From contig NZ_KV917376.1 of assembly GCF_002019695.1 (NCBI RefSeq), positions 4,964,764-5,028,763 of the forward strand: a stretch of 64,000 nt of DNA. Reading direction: 5' to 3'. The stretch comes from Evansella clarkii. Its GTDB lineage: Bacteria; Bacillota; Bacilli; Bacillales; Salisediminibacteriaceae. The notes under the pieces are model-generated. The model saw only the letters and a list, made by a program, of their open reading frames with translations. It did not search any database and was not told where the DNA came from. The position numbers were made by a program, and so were the translations under genes. Shown one piece after another: positions 42,763 to 55,386 of this stretch (the first letter of the stretch is position 1; the number at the start of each line of letters is the position of its first letter).

Positions 42763-43782
42763 TTAAACAATTCTTTTCCCGCTTTCGGCGAGTGCATGGT
42801 ATACTCCATGCTCCAGTGACTGAAAACATTCGAACCTTGAAAATTGAATGTTTTTCTTAGCCATAATCATGCTGAGCTCCGCAGATATTCCAACTAACAC
42901 TGTCTTTGTTCCTGTCAGCGAAGCAGCCATACCTAGTTTTTCAATAGTTGCAGCAGTATGGATTGTAATATCCTGAGCAAGCCCTGTGAGATCCAGCAGC
43001 AAATACCTGGCTCTCTGCTTTGGCACCCCTTCAAGGACTTTATCTATCAATTCTTCCGACCGCTTTTCATCGTACTTGCCAAGGAGCGGCACTACTACAA
43101 TACCCTCCATCACAGGTATCATCGGCGAGGAAAGGGTCTTTACTAATTCCTGCAGTTCATTTGTTTTCTGCTCCACTAATTCTTCCAGTTTTTTTATCTG
43201 ATCGGCTTCTTTTTGTCTCGCAAATTCATGAATATTCTCAGTTATAGTTGAATCCGAAGGGAAATACTCAACAATGGTATTATCATGGCCTTCAATTTGG
43301 TATTGTTTAACCTTATAAGCGATGTTTTCGCCGAACAGGCCTGTAAATATACCTGCATAATGGGCAGGAAGAAAATTGCCTCCCTTATCTTTTTCCTGGG
43401 AAACATTTATTTTATATTCCCAGTCGTCTTTTAACTGCAGCTGGAATGTTTTGTTTTCCCAATTGAAGTTTTTAATCTTTGCCAGACCCCAGCCTGCTGT
43501 TGCATATGTATTTGTAATTAGATCGCACGCTTCTTCTACAGAGACATTTTTCAAATTATGAAAGTATTCTCCTACTATAAGCCCCTGTCGAAAACCAGTC
43601 GTTTCCAGCACCACCTGTGTCGCGTCTTCACCGGAAACTTCTTCAATTGTATCAAAAAACACTTTCATAGCTGACGATATCCAAAAAAGTACAGCATCCT
43701 CGCCTTCATACAGGAACTTTCCTTCTTCCACATCCCAGCCAAAGTCCAGGCCGGCAACGTTAATTTCATGCTTTGTATTCAT
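42763..43782 (-). CDS. V4R-domain and STAS-domain stress sensor
   Basis: A 339-residue protein with three parts: an N-terminal V4R (4-vinyl reductase-like, ligand-binding) domain at about 40-175 (FRQGLIVGEYFHNL, YATAGWGLAKI, AHYAGIFTGLFGE), a coiled coil at about 185-215 (ARQKEADQIKKLEELVEQKTNEL) and a STAS domain from about 220 (SSPMIPVMEGIVVVPLLGKYD). The last is the RsbR type. V4R domains bind small hydrophobic ligands in other regulators, so this is a candidate stressosome input with a chemical sensor. In the STAS part LTGLAQDITIH and VGISAELSMI replace the usual phosphosite wording. CAAGGAGTT precedes the ATG. Confidence 0.8.
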   Translation of the reverse strand: MNTKHEINVAGLDFGWDVEEGKFLYEGEDAVLFWISSAMKVFFDTIEEVSGEDATQVVLETTGFRQGLIVGEYFHNLKNVSVEEACDLITNTYATAGWGLAKIKNFNWENKTFQLQLKDDWEYKINVSQEKDKGGNFLPAHYAGIFTGLFGENIAYKVKQYQIEGHDNTIVEYFPSDSTITENIHEFARQKEADQIKKLEELVEQKTNELQELVKTLSSPMIPVMEGIVVVPLLGKYDEKRSEELIDKVLEGVPKQRARYLLLDLTGLAQDITIHTAATIEKLGMAASLTGTKTVLVGISAELSMIMAKKNIQFSRFECFQSLEHGVYHALAESGKRIV

Positions 43783-43932
43783 GTAAAAACTCCTTGTAAT
43801 CTTTTTTCCTCATTTTTTCCCATTATACTCCTTTTAATTATACGTGTCATATTTTGAGATGCGAAGTAAAAGTCCATTACTTTTTCAGCAATAAGATAAC
43901 CAGGCAACCACTGCCTTCCTGCTTAACAATAA

Positions 43933-43952
43933 GGCCGGCGTTACCGCCAGCC
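43933..43952 (-). terminator. Terminator of spoVR
   Basis: Leftward GGCTGGCG-GTAA-CGCCGGCC then TTATTGTT, 10 nt past the stop. Confidence 0.75.
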
Positions 43953-43962
43953 TCTCCGGTTA

Positions 43963-45384
43963 TTAGACGTATCTTCTGTGAATTTTTCTTCCGTCGTAAG
44001 TGAAAACTATCTTTCTTTCTGAAAGGACGGTTTCCATGTGTACTGGTCTGCCCCATAGCTGATAGAGGTATGGCAGAGTTTTTTCCAGATAGGTTGTGTC
44101 CAGCTCAATATCTTCATATTCATGGGTTAAATAAAGTTCCCCATTTTTAAGATAATCACCGTCTTTTACTACAATGTAAGGAAAGCCTCCATTAACTCTG
44201 CTGCTGATCAGCTGATCCCTTACATTCTGCCATTCTTTATCGATGATTTTATAATCTCTGCCTTTCTTTTGGAAAAGGTACATATCCTCCCGGGTAACAA
44301 GGTCTTTTGTTAAATAATTTCTGATAAATGAAATGTCCGATTCAATTTCTCTTACTTCAAATATTTTTTCCCTTCCGCTGCCGGGCTTTACTCCTTGTCT
44401 CTCTTTCATATCTTCTGTTGGATTATTATATCTCTCTTCAATATCCTCAAAAATCTTCAGCCCAAGATAATAAGGGTTGATCTGTGTTTTAGAGGGCTGG
44501 ACCACTCCTGAATTAAGCTTTGCGAATTCAATCGCTTCATCGGAAGTTAAATCCATTTCCCTGATGATTCTCTGATGCCAGTACGAAGCCCAGCCTTCAT
44601 TCATTATCTTTGTTTCCAGCTGCGGCCAGAAATAAAGCATCTCTTCACGCATCATTGTAAGGATATCCCGCTGCCAGTCCTCCAGATCTCTGCTGTATTC
44701 TTCAATAAACAACAGGATGTCTTTCTCAGGCTGAGGCGGGAGCTTTTTCTTTTTGCGGACCCGGCCTGTGATACGATTCTCCTCAGGATTATCAAGTTTC
44801 CATAAATCATCATAAGGGGAATCCCTTTTCTCCTCGTCATCCTCATCCTGCCAAACATCTTCGACAGACCATGAGAGTTTTGGCCGTACTATGCTTGGAT
44901 CGATATGTTCCTGAACTGCCAGGACAGCATCGAGAAACTTTTCCACTTCCTGGCGCCCATGCACCAGTTCATAATGCCCTATTCTTTCAGCTGTTGCTGT
45001 CATGCTTTCTACCATGTCCCGTCTCGTATTTGAAAAACGAACATTATTTTTAAAGAAATCGCAGTGCGCAAGAACATGAGCGATAATTAATTTGTTCTGA
45101 ATCATTGTATTCGTGTCGAGCAGAAATGCATAACAAGGATCGGAGTTAATTACAAGCTCATATATTTTACTCAAACCAAGATCATACTGCAGCTTCATCT
45201 TATGAAATTGTTTACCAAAGCTCCAATGGGAAAATCGAGTCGGCATTCCGTAGGCACCAAATGTATAAATAATCTCAGCGGGGCAGATTTCATATCTCAT
45301 ATCATAAAAATCAAGGCCAAATCCCTCAGCAATCTCCGTTATCTCGTTTATTGCCGATATAAGTTCTTTTGAATCAATGCTCAT
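43963..45384 (-). CDS. spoVR: Stage V sporulation protein R (SpoVR)
   Basis: A 473-residue cytosolic protein of the SpoVR family, which in B. subtilis is needed for proper spore cortex. The family signatures are strong: [61 protein letters not shown] and [16 protein letters not shown]. The start at ATG 45384 has GGAGGAG upstream, while a longer frame adds ten residues without support. The gene stands alone. A possible sigma-E promoter lies just upstream, in keeping with mother-cell expression of the B. subtilis gene. Confidence 0.95.
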   Translation of the reverse strand: MSIDSKELISAINEITEIAEGFGLDFYDMRYEICPAEIIYTFGAYGMPTRFSHWSFGKQFHKMKLQYDLGLSKIYELVINSDPCYAFLLDTNTMIQNKLIIAHVLAHCDFFKNNVRFSNTRRDMVESMTATAERIGHYELVHGRQEVEKFLDAVLAVQEHIDPSIVRPKLSWSVEDVWQDEDDEEKRDSPYDDLWKLDNPEENRITGRVRKKKKLPPQPEKDILLFIEEYSRDLEDWQRDILTMMREEMLYFWPQLETKIMNEGWASYWHQRIIREMDLTSDEAIEFAKLNSGVVQPSKTQINPYYLGLKIFEDIEERYNNPTEDMKERQGVKPGSGREKIFEVREIESDISFIRNYLTKDLVTREDMYLFQKKGRDYKIIDKEWQNVRDQLISSRVNGGFPYIVVKDGDYLKNGELYLTHEYEDIELDTTYLEKTLPYLYQLWGRPVHMETVLSERKIVFTYDGRKIHRRYV

Positions 45385-45414
45385 TCCATTCTCCTCCCCG
45401 GAAGTTATTAACAT

Positions 45415-45443
45415 AGTTTATGAGTAACTTGGCGGAATGATGA
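45415..45443 (-). promoter_or_regulatory. Candidate sigma-E promoter of spoVR
   Basis: Leftward TCATCAT (45443-45437), 14-nt spacer and CATAAACT (45422-45415). The -10 differs from CATACAHT at one position; the -35 fits KMATATT at five of seven. The distance to the start codon is about 30 nt. Confidence 0.4.
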
Positions 45444-45703
45444 AGGAAACAACAGATCCGTCAAAAAGTCTACAAAAAAACTTTTCAAAAATAGTATTTA
45501 AGTGGATTTTTTCGTCCTAGCCATTACTCTTTTAGACTCCATGATAGAAAAAGTGCCAGCACTGTTTTTATCGAGCTGCTTAAAGGCAGAACAATTTTCG
45601 AAATTGTATATTTTTTGAAATGCTAACATTTTTTATATTAAAAAATGGAATAACCTCTGCCTGGAAAAAATATTTTTTTCTTTTTTTACAATTTCACACA
45701 ATA

Positions 45704-45732
45704 TTGACAGACTAACAATGTAAGCGTATTCA
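45704..45732 (+). promoter_or_regulatory. Sigma-A promoter of the ilv-leu operon with overlapping cre
   Basis: TTGACA (45704-45709), 17 nt, TATTCA (45727-45732). TGTAAGCGTATTCA at 45719-45732 matches the cre consensus TGWAARCGYTWNCW at 13 of 14 and covers the -10. In B. subtilis CcpA activates ilv-leu from an upstream cre, so a site on the -10 would act differently. The rest of the 580-nt gap is AT-rich; the leader of about 226 nt before ilvE shows no T-box. Confidence 0.65.
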
Positions 45733-45750
45733 ATTTCACAAATAAGTGTG

Positions 45751-45765
45751 AACTATCAGAAAATT
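45751..45765 (+). promoter_or_regulatory. Candidate CodY box, ilv-leu operon
   Basis: AACTATCAGAAAATT matches AATTTTCWGAAAATT at 13 of 15 positions and begins about 12 nt after the predicted transcription start. CodY represses ilv-leu genes in Bacillus when branched-chain amino acids and GTP are plentiful. Confidence 0.6.
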
Positions 45766-45964
45766 TCATTTTTACCTGTTGAACTTAATTTTTTTTGGGT
45801 GTAAGATAGTCGGCAATACAAACTTCTCAGCTGAATTTGCTCCTTGTAAATACAGCTGCAGCTTCGTTCATTTTTCTACTGGGAATTTGTTCAGGCGTTT
45901 ATTTTTTATCAATTAGCTTTTTTACTTTAAAGTACAAAATTAAAACAGAGAGGAGTGGTTATGG

Positions 45965-46873
45965 ATGAGCAGTCAATGGATTTTCCTGAGCGGCGAATTT
46001 GTCAAAAAAGAAGATGCTGTGGTTTCAGTATACGATCATGGTTTTCTTTACGGAGATGGGGTGTTTGAAGGTATTCGCGTCTACAGCGGAAATATCTTCA
46101 AACTTGATGAACATTTGGATCGCCTGTTTGAATCAGCACAGTCAATTATGCTGACAATCCCTTATACCAAGGAGGAACTGACAAACATTATTGTTGACAC
46201 TGTAAGGAAAAATCAGCTCAAAACAGCTTACATCAGAGTAGTAGTATCCAGAGGAGCAGGAAATCTTGGCCTCGACCCGGCATACTGCTCCCAGCCACGT
46301 GTGGTGGTAATCGCTGAAGAATTAGCGCTATACCCGCAATCATTATATGAGAAGGGGTTAAGAGTAGGTTCCGTTGCAAGCCGGCGTAACCGGCCGGATG
46401 TTTTAAGTCCACAAGTAAAGTCTCTTAACTACCTGAATAATATATTAGTCAAGCTTGAAGCAAACCAGGCAGGTGTTGACGAAGCTTTAATGCTAAATGA
46501 CCAGGGGTACGTAACTGAAGGGTCCGCCGATAATATTTTTATCGTGAAAAACGGGACGATCAGAACTCCACCTGTCTATCTCGGAGCTCTTGAAGGAATT
46601 ACACGAAATGCTATTATCAGTCTCGCAAAAGAGCTGGGTTATGAATTACAGGAAACCCCTTTTACAAGACATGACGTATACACTGCAGACGAAGTGTTCC
46701 TTACAGGAACGGCAGTGGAGGTCATCGCGGTAGTTGAAGTTGACGGCCGGAAAGTACAGGAAGGAAAACCAGGAGAAGTTACAAACCATTTACTGAGTGA
46801 GTTCAGAAAGCTCGTTTTGACAGACGGAGTCCAATGCTATACCGACTCACCTAATCAGGTTCAGGCAGGTTGA
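45965..46873 (+). CDS. ilvE: Branched-chain amino acid aminotransferase
   Basis: A 302-residue fold-type IV PLP aminotransferase that makes Val, Leu and Ile from their 2-oxo acids with glutamate. The PLP lysine is Lys152 in PQVKSLNYLNN; YDHGFLYGDGVFEGIRVY and EGSADNIFIV are family signatures. GAGGAG precedes the ATG; an ATG 4 nt earlier is in another frame. It opens the ilv-leu operon, while in B. subtilis the equivalent genes (ilvK, ilvE) are elsewhere. ilvD follows after 12 nt. Confidence 0.95.
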   Translation: MSSQWIFLSGEFVKKEDAVVSVYDHGFLYGDGVFEGIRVYSGNIFKLDEHLDRLFESAQSIMLTIPYTKEELTNIIVDTVRKNQLKTAYIRVVVSRGAGNLGLDPAYCSQPRVVVIAEELALYPQSLYEKGLRVGSVASRRNRPDVLSPQVKSLNYLNNILVKLEANQAGVDEALMLNDQGYVTEGSADNIFIVKNGTIRTPPVYLGALEGITRNAIISLAKELGYELQETPFTRHDVYTADEVFLTGTAVEVIAVVEVDGRKVQEGKPGEVTNHLLSEFRKLVLTDGVQCYTDSPNQVQAG

Positions 46874-46885
46874 GGAGGATAAAAG

Positions 46886-48553
46886 ATGCGCAGTGACATG
46901 ATAAAAAAAGGAATCGACAGAGCTCCCCACCGCAGCCTGCTGCATGCTGCCGGGGTAAAAACAAGAGACCTTGGAAAACCGTTTATCGGTGTGTGCAACT
47001 CATACATCGATATCATTCCAGGCCATATGCATCTTAATAAATTTGCTGAAGTTGTTAAAGAGGCTATCCGGGAAGCAGGCGGCATCCCATTTGAATTTAA
47101 TACAATCGGAGTGGATGATGGCATCGCAATGGGCCATATTGGGATGAGGTACTCCCTTCCCAGTCGTGAAATAATCGCCGACAGTGCAGAGACAGTAATT
47201 AATGCCCACTGGTTCGACGGTGTCTTCTATATACCTAACTGCGATAAAATAACACCCGGTATGCTCATGGCCGCAGCAAGAACAAACGTCCCTTCTGTCT
47301 TTGTTTCCGGGGGACCAATGGAAGCAGGTGTCTCCCCTGATGGAAAGAACCTCTCTCTTGTATCAGTGTTTGAGGGCGTTGGCGCATATAACCAAGGAAC
47401 AATGACAAAGGCAGAATTAACCGCTCTGGAGACATCGGCATGTCCAACCTGCGGTTCCTGCTCCGGGATGTTTACAGCTAATTCAATGAACTCCCTGATG
47501 GAAATGCTCGGTCTTACTGTACCTGGGAACGGTACGATGCTTGCAACCTCTGATGAAAGGCACGAGCTTATCAGGCAGGCTGCCGGCCATTTGATGGATC
47601 TGGTGAAGCAGGATATTAAACCAAGAGACATTTTAACAAAAGAAACTTTTGATAATGCGTTTGCGCTTGATATGGCTATGGGAGGCTCAACAAATACGGT
47701 ACTCCATACATTAGCAATCGCCCATGAAGCAGGTATTGATTATGACCTCCATGAAATTAACAGAATTGCTGAAAAAGTCCCTTATCTGTCAAAAATAAGT
47801 CCTGCATCGGATTATTCCATGCACGATGTTCATTTAGCAGGCGGAGTCAGTGCGATTATCAATGAGTTGTGCAAAATTGACGGACTAATTCACCGTGACA
47901 GAATTACAGTGACTGGAAAAACAATTTCTGAGAATGTGAAAGATGCGGAAATTCTTAACAAAGATGTTATCCGGGAGTACGAAAACCCGTACAGTCCTGT
48001 TGGAGGCCTCTCCATCCTCCACGGCAATATCGCCCCGGACGGAGGTGTAATAAAAGTAGGCGCGGTGGACCCTTCCATCAAAAAGTTTCTCGGAGAAGCT
48101 ATCGTCTTCGAATCACAGGAAGAGGCCCAGGAAGGCATTGACAATGGAACTGTTCAGGCAGGCCATGTTGTCGTTATCCGCTATGAAGGACCTAAAGGCG
48201 GTCCGGGAATGCCTGAAATGTTATCCCCTACTTCTGCTATCGCGGGCAGAGGCCTGGATAAAGAAGTTGCTTTAATCACCGACGGTCGATTCTCCGGAGC
48301 TACACGAGGGATTTCTGTGGGACATATTTCCCCTGAAGCTGCTGAAGGCGGCCCTATAGCGTATGTAGCTGACGGAGACGGAATTTTAATCGATTTAGAA
48401 ACGAGATCCATCGAGCTTCTTGTTGACGATAAGGTTCTCGAAGAACGAAAAAGCAACTGGAAAAAACCTGAACCGAAAATAAAGTCCGGCTATCTGGCCA
48501 AGTATTCAAAATTAGTAACCTCCGCAAATACTGGCGGAGTAATGAAAATCTGA
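46886..48553 (+). CDS. ilvD: Dihydroxy-acid dehydratase
   Basis: A 555-residue Fe-S enzyme for the third common step of Val and Ile synthesis: dihydroxy acids to 2-oxo acids. The cluster cysteines are visible in [10 protein letters not shown] and [18 protein letters not shown]; the C-terminal [14 protein letters not shown] and TDGRFSG segments are conserved. GAGGAGGATAAAAG precedes the ATG. In this operon it comes before the T-box, so its expression escapes T-box control and depends on the front promoter only. Confidence 0.97.
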   Translation: MRSDMIKKGIDRAPHRSLLHAAGVKTRDLGKPFIGVCNSYIDIIPGHMHLNKFAEVVKEAIREAGGIPFEFNTIGVDDGIAMGHIGMRYSLPSREIIADSAETVINAHWFDGVFYIPNCDKITPGMLMAAARTNVPSVFVSGGPMEAGVSPDGKNLSLVSVFEGVGAYNQGTMTKAELTALETSACPTCGSCSGMFTANSMNSLMEMLGLTVPGNGTMLATSDERHELIRQAAGHLMDLVKQDIKPRDILTKETFDNAFALDMAMGGSTNTVLHTLAIAHEAGIDYDLHEINRIAEKVPYLSKISPASDYSMHDVHLAGGVSAIINELCKIDGLIHRDRITVTGKTISENVKDAEILNKDVIREYENPYSPVGGLSILHGNIAPDGGVIKVGAVDPSIKKFLGEAIVFESQEEAQEGIDNGTVQAGHVVVIRYEGPKGGPGMPEMLSPTSAIAGRGLDKEVALITDGRFSGATRGISVGHISPEAAEGGPIAYVADGDGILIDLETRSIELLVDDKVLEERKSNWKKPEPKIKSGYLAKYSKLVTSANTGGVMKI

Positions 48554-48566
48554 AAACAGGAAAAGC

Positions 48567-48866
48567 GTTGACGGGAATAAAAGAATAAGACGAGTGTATT
48601 CACAGAGAGCCGGGGTTGCTGGAAGCCCGGCAGTACACCTTATTCTGACATCATCCCTGAGTGCGGAGTCGAAAAGTCCTGCTGATTAGGCTCCAGCCAG
48701 GTGTTTAAGAACCAGCACCTGTTATCAAAAGAAGCTTCCTTTAGCTTCCTAAGACAGTACTCGCGAGAGTGCTGTGAATTCGGGTGGTACCGTGAAAAGA
48801 AAGGCCTTTTCTCCCCGATAATCATGCTTTAAGCGGATTATTAGGCGAGGAATGGTCTTTTTATAT
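48567..48866 (+). ncRNA. T-box riboswitch upstream of ilvB, isoleucine (ATC) specifier
   Basis: A T-box leader of about 300 nt between ilvD and ilvB. Stem I can be drawn: GGGA (48573)/TCCC (48654), GAATAAG (48583)/CTTATTC (48639), GTGTA/TACAC, and the apical AGAGAGCCGGGGTTGCTGGAAGCCCGG. The internal loop holds TGAC-ATC-A, which puts ATC (Ile) at 48650-48652 in the specifier position, followed by the usual A. The T-box bulge is CGGGTGGTACCGTG (48781-48794). The terminator runs from AAAGGCC (48800) to GGTCTTT (48860) plus T. It makes expression of ilvB and all later genes depend on uncharged tRNA-Ile. Confidence 0.9.
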
Positions 48867-48966
48867 TTCTCTTAATCTATCTTCCAGCCTATACCATGTA
48901 CCAGGTTAATGAAAGTTCCTCGTAAGGTTTTCTGACACAAAAAATTATAAACAGGAGGGAAAAAAA

Positions 48967-50688
48967 GTGAATGTTGAAACAAAGTCGGAGTACATGCAAA
49001 CCGCAGTGCCTGCAACAGGAGCAGACCTTCTCATTAAAACGCTGCTGGATGAAGATGTAGATATGGTGTTTGGGTACCCCGGCGGAGCAGTCCTGCCAAT
49101 TTATGACGCTATTTACAAAGCAAAAGATTCTTTAGACCACATCCTTACCCGTCATGAGCAAGGGGCTATCCATGCCGCAGAAGGATATGCACGTGTATCA
49201 GGCAAACCAGGAGTCGTAATTGCTACGTCCGGGCCAGGAGCAACTAATCTTATTACAGGAATTGCTGATGCCATGATGGATTCACTGCCGCTGGTGATAT
49301 TCACAGGCCAGGTGGCACGGGGTGTTATTGGAACAGACGCTTTTCAGGAGTCTGATGTTATTGGGATAACTACTCCCATCACCAAACATAATTACCAGGT
49401 TCAGTCAGTGAGCGATCTTCCAAGAATAGTGAAAGAAGCCTTTCATATAGCAACTACCGGCAGACCTGGACCTGTACTTGTTGATATTCCCAAAGATATT
49501 TCTGCTGAAGAGTGCCACGGAGAGTACAGTGCTGATTTCCATTTGCCAGGCTACCAGCCTACCATGGTTCCGAATCCGCTTCAGATAAAAAAGCTGGCGG
49601 AAGCAATTAAAAATTCGAAAAAACCTGTTGTACTGGCAGGGGCCGGAGTACTTCACAGCAAAGCATCAAATCATCTGACAGCATTTGCAGAGAAATTGAG
49701 GATTCCGGTTACTTCCACCTTACTCGGGCTCGGCAGTTTCCCGGCGAGGAATGATCTCTTCCTCGGTATGGCAGGAATGCATGGAACATACGCAGCAAAC
49801 AGAGCGCTGTATGAATGCGATTTGCTGATTAATGTAGGCGCCCGCTTCGACGACAGACTAACAGGAAACCTGAAACATTTTGCAACACAAGCAACTGTTG
49901 CCCATATAGACATTGACCCTGCGGAAATCAGTAAAAATGTATTCACTCATATCCCTGTAGTTTCCGATGCTAAGGAAGCTCTGACCCAATTAATCTCCGG
50001 GGCTGATGAACCACCGCAGCATGCTTCATGGCTGGCACAGCTGAATGGACTAAAAGAAGAATATCCGCTCTGGTATAAAAATCCTGAACAGAAGATGGTT
50101 CCCCAGTGGCTCATAAGAGCAATTCATGAAGTAACAGGCGGAGATGCTATCGTTACTACCGATGTAGGACAGCATCAAATGTGGGCAGCACAATATTATA
50201 CCCTGGATAAGCCTGATAAATGGGTAACTTCAGGCGGCCTGGGCACTATGGGATTCGGTTTCCCGGCAGCAATAGGAGCCCAGCTAGCCAAGCCGGATGA
50301 GACAGTGGTAGCGATTGTTGGCGATGGTGGCTTCCAGATGACCTTACAGGAATTATCTGTCCTGCAGGAAAAAGGGCTGCCAGTAAAGGTGATCATTGTA
50401 AATAATGGAGCTCTTGGTATGGTTAGGCAGTGGCAGGAGACATTTTACGAAGAACGATATTCTGAATCATTGCTTACTGTTCAGCCAGACTTCGTAAAAC
50501 TGGCTGAGAGTTACGGGATACGCGGTGTAAAAGTGGATACCCAGGCTGACTTGCTTAGAATTCTCCCTGATATATTCTCCTGTAAAGGGCCTGTTGTTGC
50601 AGATTGCAGAGTGCTGCAGCAGGAAAATGTCTACCCAATGATAGCTCCTGGAAAAGGCTTGCACGAAATGATCGGGGTGAAACCATGA
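48967..50688 (+). CDS. ilvB: Acetolactate synthase, large catalytic subunit
   Basis: A 573-residue ThDP enzyme for the first common step of branched-chain synthesis. The ThDP-activating Glu64 is in [16 protein letters not shown]; the ThDP/Mg motif is [46 protein letters not shown] is typical of the anabolic, FAD-containing type. Start is GTG behind AGGAGGG. It is the first gene after the T-box. The stop overlaps the ATG of ilvN by 4 nt. Confidence 0.97.
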   Translation: MNVETKSEYMQTAVPATGADLLIKTLLDEDVDMVFGYPGGAVLPIYDAIYKAKDSLDHILTRHEQGAIHAAEGYARVSGKPGVVIATSGPGATNLITGIADAMMDSLPLVIFTGQVARGVIGTDAFQESDVIGITTPITKHNYQVQSVSDLPRIVKEAFHIATTGRPGPVLVDIPKDISAEECHGEYSADFHLPGYQPTMVPNPLQIKKLAEAIKNSKKPVVLAGAGVLHSKASNHLTAFAEKLRIPVTSTLLGLGSFPARNDLFLGMAGMHGTYAANRALYECDLLINVGARFDDRLTGNLKHFATQATVAHIDIDPAEISKNVFTHIPVVSDAKEALTQLISGADEPPQHASWLAQLNGLKEEYPLWYKNPEQKMVPQWLIRAIHEVTGGDAIVTTDVGQHQMWAAQYYTLDKPDKWVTSGGLGTMGFGFPAAIGAQLAKPDETVVAIVGDGGFQMTLQELSVLQEKGLPVKVIIVNNGALGMVRQWQETFYEERYSESLLTVQPDFVKLAESYGIRGVKVDTQADLLRILPDIFSCKGPVVADCRVLQQENVYPMIAPGKGLHEMIGVKP

Positions 50689-51206
50689 AAAGAATAATAA
50701 CTGCAACTGTTCAGAACCGCTGTGGTGTCCTTAACCGGGTAACCGGTTTATTACAAAAAAGACAATTTAATATTGAAAGTATCTCCGTAGGCCGGACAGA
50801 AACTGATCAGGTTTCAAAAATGACTTTTGTTGTTGATGTGGAAGACGACCAGAAGCTTGAACAGCTTACTAAACAATTAAATAAACAAATCGATGTTTTA
50901 AAGGTTTCAGATATTACAGACAAAGCCATTGTTGTCAGAGAACTTGCACTTATAAAAATCGTAAGCAGCAGCCAGCTGAGAAACGAAATCCAGGGCATAA
51001 TCGAGCCGTTCAGGGCTTCAATCATCGATGTCAGCAGGAACAGTCTTGCCATCCAGGCTACCGGTAAGCCAGAAAAAATCGAAGCGCTAATTGAACTGTT
51101 AAGGCCTTACGGTATTAAAGAACTTGCCAGGACAGGGGTAACTGGTTTCCTTCGCGGCCATCAGCCCCAGCCAGTTGAACTTAATACGTACAGCCTGTTA
51201 AAGTAG
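50685..51206 (+). CDS. ilvN: Acetolactate synthase, small regulatory subunit
   Basis: A 173-residue protein with an ACT domain (about 1-78: [32 protein letters not shown]) and the C-terminal ALS_SS_C domain, which binds valine and activates the large subunit. The ATG at 50685 overlaps the ilvB stop (ATGA) with GGGGTGA upstream, so a longer frame inside ilvB is not used. Called ilvH in B. subtilis. A 214-nt spacer with a repeat element separates it from ilvC. Confidence 0.96.
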   Translation: MKRIITATVQNRCGVLNRVTGLLQKRQFNIESISVGRTETDQVSKMTFVVDVEDDQKLEQLTKQLNKQIDVLKVSDITDKAIVVRELALIKIVSSSQLRNEIQGIIEPFRASIIDVSRNSLAIQATGKPEKIEALIELLRPYGIKELARTGVTGFLRGHQPQPVELNTYSLLK

Positions 51207-51240
51207 CCAGCTATTTATTCCAGGCTTTGTTAAATTGTAC

Positions 51241-51303
51241 TGTTGATTTTCGATAAAAGACACTCGCTTGCCTCGGGCATTGCCTCCAAGGCAACAATCA
51301 ACA
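51241..51303. repeat. TGTTGATT...AATCAACA element in the ilvN-ilvC spacer
   Basis: A 63-bp element bounded by the inverted repeat TGTTGATT / AATCAACA. The inside (TTTTCG...ACACTCGCTTGCCTCGGGC...GCCTCC) looks like a shortened, decayed copy of a GC-rich intergenic repeat that I recall from many Bacillus genomes with the same ends. Confidence 0.5.
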
Positions 51304-51327
51304 TAATTCTTAAAAAACTTATATTAA

Positions 51328-53986
<2,659 letters not shown>

Positions 53987-53990
53987 TTAA

Positions 53991-54021
53991 GAAAAGCGCA
54001 AGCGTCTGGAGCTGAACAACT
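53991..54021 (+). repeat. Short GAAAAGCGCAAGCG...GGAGCTGAACAA repeat in the leuA-leuB spacer
   Basis: AAGAAAAGCGCAAGCGTCTG joined directly to GAGCTGAACAA, starting 5 nt after leuA. It has both end motifs of the repeat at 39432 but not the middle part. Confidence 0.6.
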
Positions 54022-54076
54022 TACGTAATAAATTACTAATTTAAAATTTTTTTTAGTGACTAAGGAGGTCTTCCCA

Positions 54077-55183
54077 ATGAATAAACAAATAACACTTCTT
54101 CCTGGCGACGGGATCGGCAGTGAAGTAATAAGTTCAGCTGTCCAGGTTCTTCAGGTGGTTGCAGACGAGTATAACCATACATTTAACTTTCAGATCGAGG
54201 ATATTGGCGGGACTGCTATAGAGAAACATGGCACCCCTCTTCCTGAAAAAACTTCGGCGGTCTGCAAGTCAAGTGACGCTGTACTGCTCGGCGCAGTCGG
54301 TGGTCCTAAGTGGGATAACAATCCATCTCACTTACGTCCTGAAAAAGGCTTGCTTCAAATCAGAAAAGAGCTGGGGCTGTTTGCAAACTTAAGACCTGTT
54401 AAAGGATTTCCTTCTCTGCTGCATGCCTCTCCTTTAAAGGAAGAGGTTGTAAACGGGAGCGATCTTCTTATAGTAAGAGAACTTACAGGCGGTATTTACT
54501 TCGGTACCCCGAGCCAGCGTAACCACGAAGGCAACTCGGCAGTTGATACTTTGTATTACACTAAACAGGAAATTGAAAGAATCGTTGATAAAGCGTTCCA
54601 GTGCGCCCGGGAGCGACGAAAACACCTTACTTCGGTTGATAAAGCGAATGTTTTAGAATCCAGTAAATTATGGCGGGAAGTCGTTGAAGCAAAAAAAGTA
54701 AATTATCCAGATGTGAAAGTCGAACATCTTCTCGTGGATGCAGCAGCAATGAAACTTATAACCAATCCTTCACAATTTGATGTAATTGTAACGGAAAATA
54801 TGTTCGGAGATATCTTAAGCGATGAAGCATCTGTGTTAACTGGTTCCCTTGGCATGCTGCCTTCAGCAAGCCTGCGTGAGGACGGTTTTGGCCTTTATGA
54901 ACCAGTACACGGCTCTGCACCTGATATTGCAGGAAAAGGAGTCGCGAACCCACTGGCTATGATTCTCTCAGCAGCGATGATGCTCAGATATTCCTTTGGA
55001 CTGGAGGAAGAAGCCTGTCTTATCGAATCAGCAGTCGAGCATGTACTTAAAGAAGGTTATTCTACAGGAGATCTCCAGATGCAAAAGGGCACTAAAGTAA
55101 ATACGGATGAAATGACTGCTCAGGTTGTCAGCTATATTACATCTGAGAGTGCGGCCCATAGTATTTTAAGCTGCTATGCTTAA
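54077..55183 (+). CDS. leuB: 3-isopropylmalate dehydrogenase
   Basis: A 368-residue NAD-dependent dehydrogenase for the third leucine step. Signatures: LLPGDGIGSEV at the N terminus, the LRPEKGLLQIRKELGLFANLRP arm, and the metal motif NMFGDILSDEASVLTGSLGMLPSAS. The ATG at 54077 follows TAAGGAGGTC. The gap to leuC is 203 nt and contains copy 2 of the 133-bp repeat. Confidence 0.97.
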   Translation: MNKQITLLPGDGIGSEVISSAVQVLQVVADEYNHTFNFQIEDIGGTAIEKHGTPLPEKTSAVCKSSDAVLLGAVGGPKWDNNPSHLRPEKGLLQIRKELGLFANLRPVKGFPSLLHASPLKEEVVNGSDLLIVRELTGGIYFGTPSQRNHEGNSAVDTLYYTKQEIERIVDKAFQCARERRKHLTSVDKANVLESSKLWREVVEAKKVNYPDVKVEHLLVDAAAMKLITNPSQFDVIVTENMFGDILSDEASVLTGSLGMLPSASLREDGFGLYEPVHGSAPDIAGKGVANPLAMILSAAMMLRYSFGLEEEACLIESAVEHVLKEGYSTGDLQMQKGTKVNTDEMTAQVVSYITSESAAHSILSCYA

Positions 55184-55189
55184 GTTTTA

Positions 55190-55324
55190 AAGAAAACTCG
55201 CCGATTGGCGAGCCTTAAGGCGAAGACAGAGGCGTAGTTGCACTTATACTATAGTCCTAAAAATTTTCTCTGCGCCGAATCAACTTCCCTGCTAAAATTT
55301 TATACTTTCTTATAGTGTAAAGAA
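55190..55324. repeat. 133-bp hairpin-bearing dispersed repeat, copy 2
   Basis: Shares AAAGAAAACTCGCC, the CTCGCC-GATT-GGCGAG hairpin, GACAGAGGCGTAGTTGCACTTA, CGAATCA and AAAATTTTATRCTTT with copy 1 at 42589. It sits 6 nt after leuB, inside the operon. TAAAGAA occurs at both edges, a possible 7-bp target duplication. Confidence 0.75.
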
Positions 55325-55386
55325 CCAGTGTCTTAGCCTTGACCAACCTATATTTCTCTTACTTTTCAAGAAAGGAGAAGAAATTC

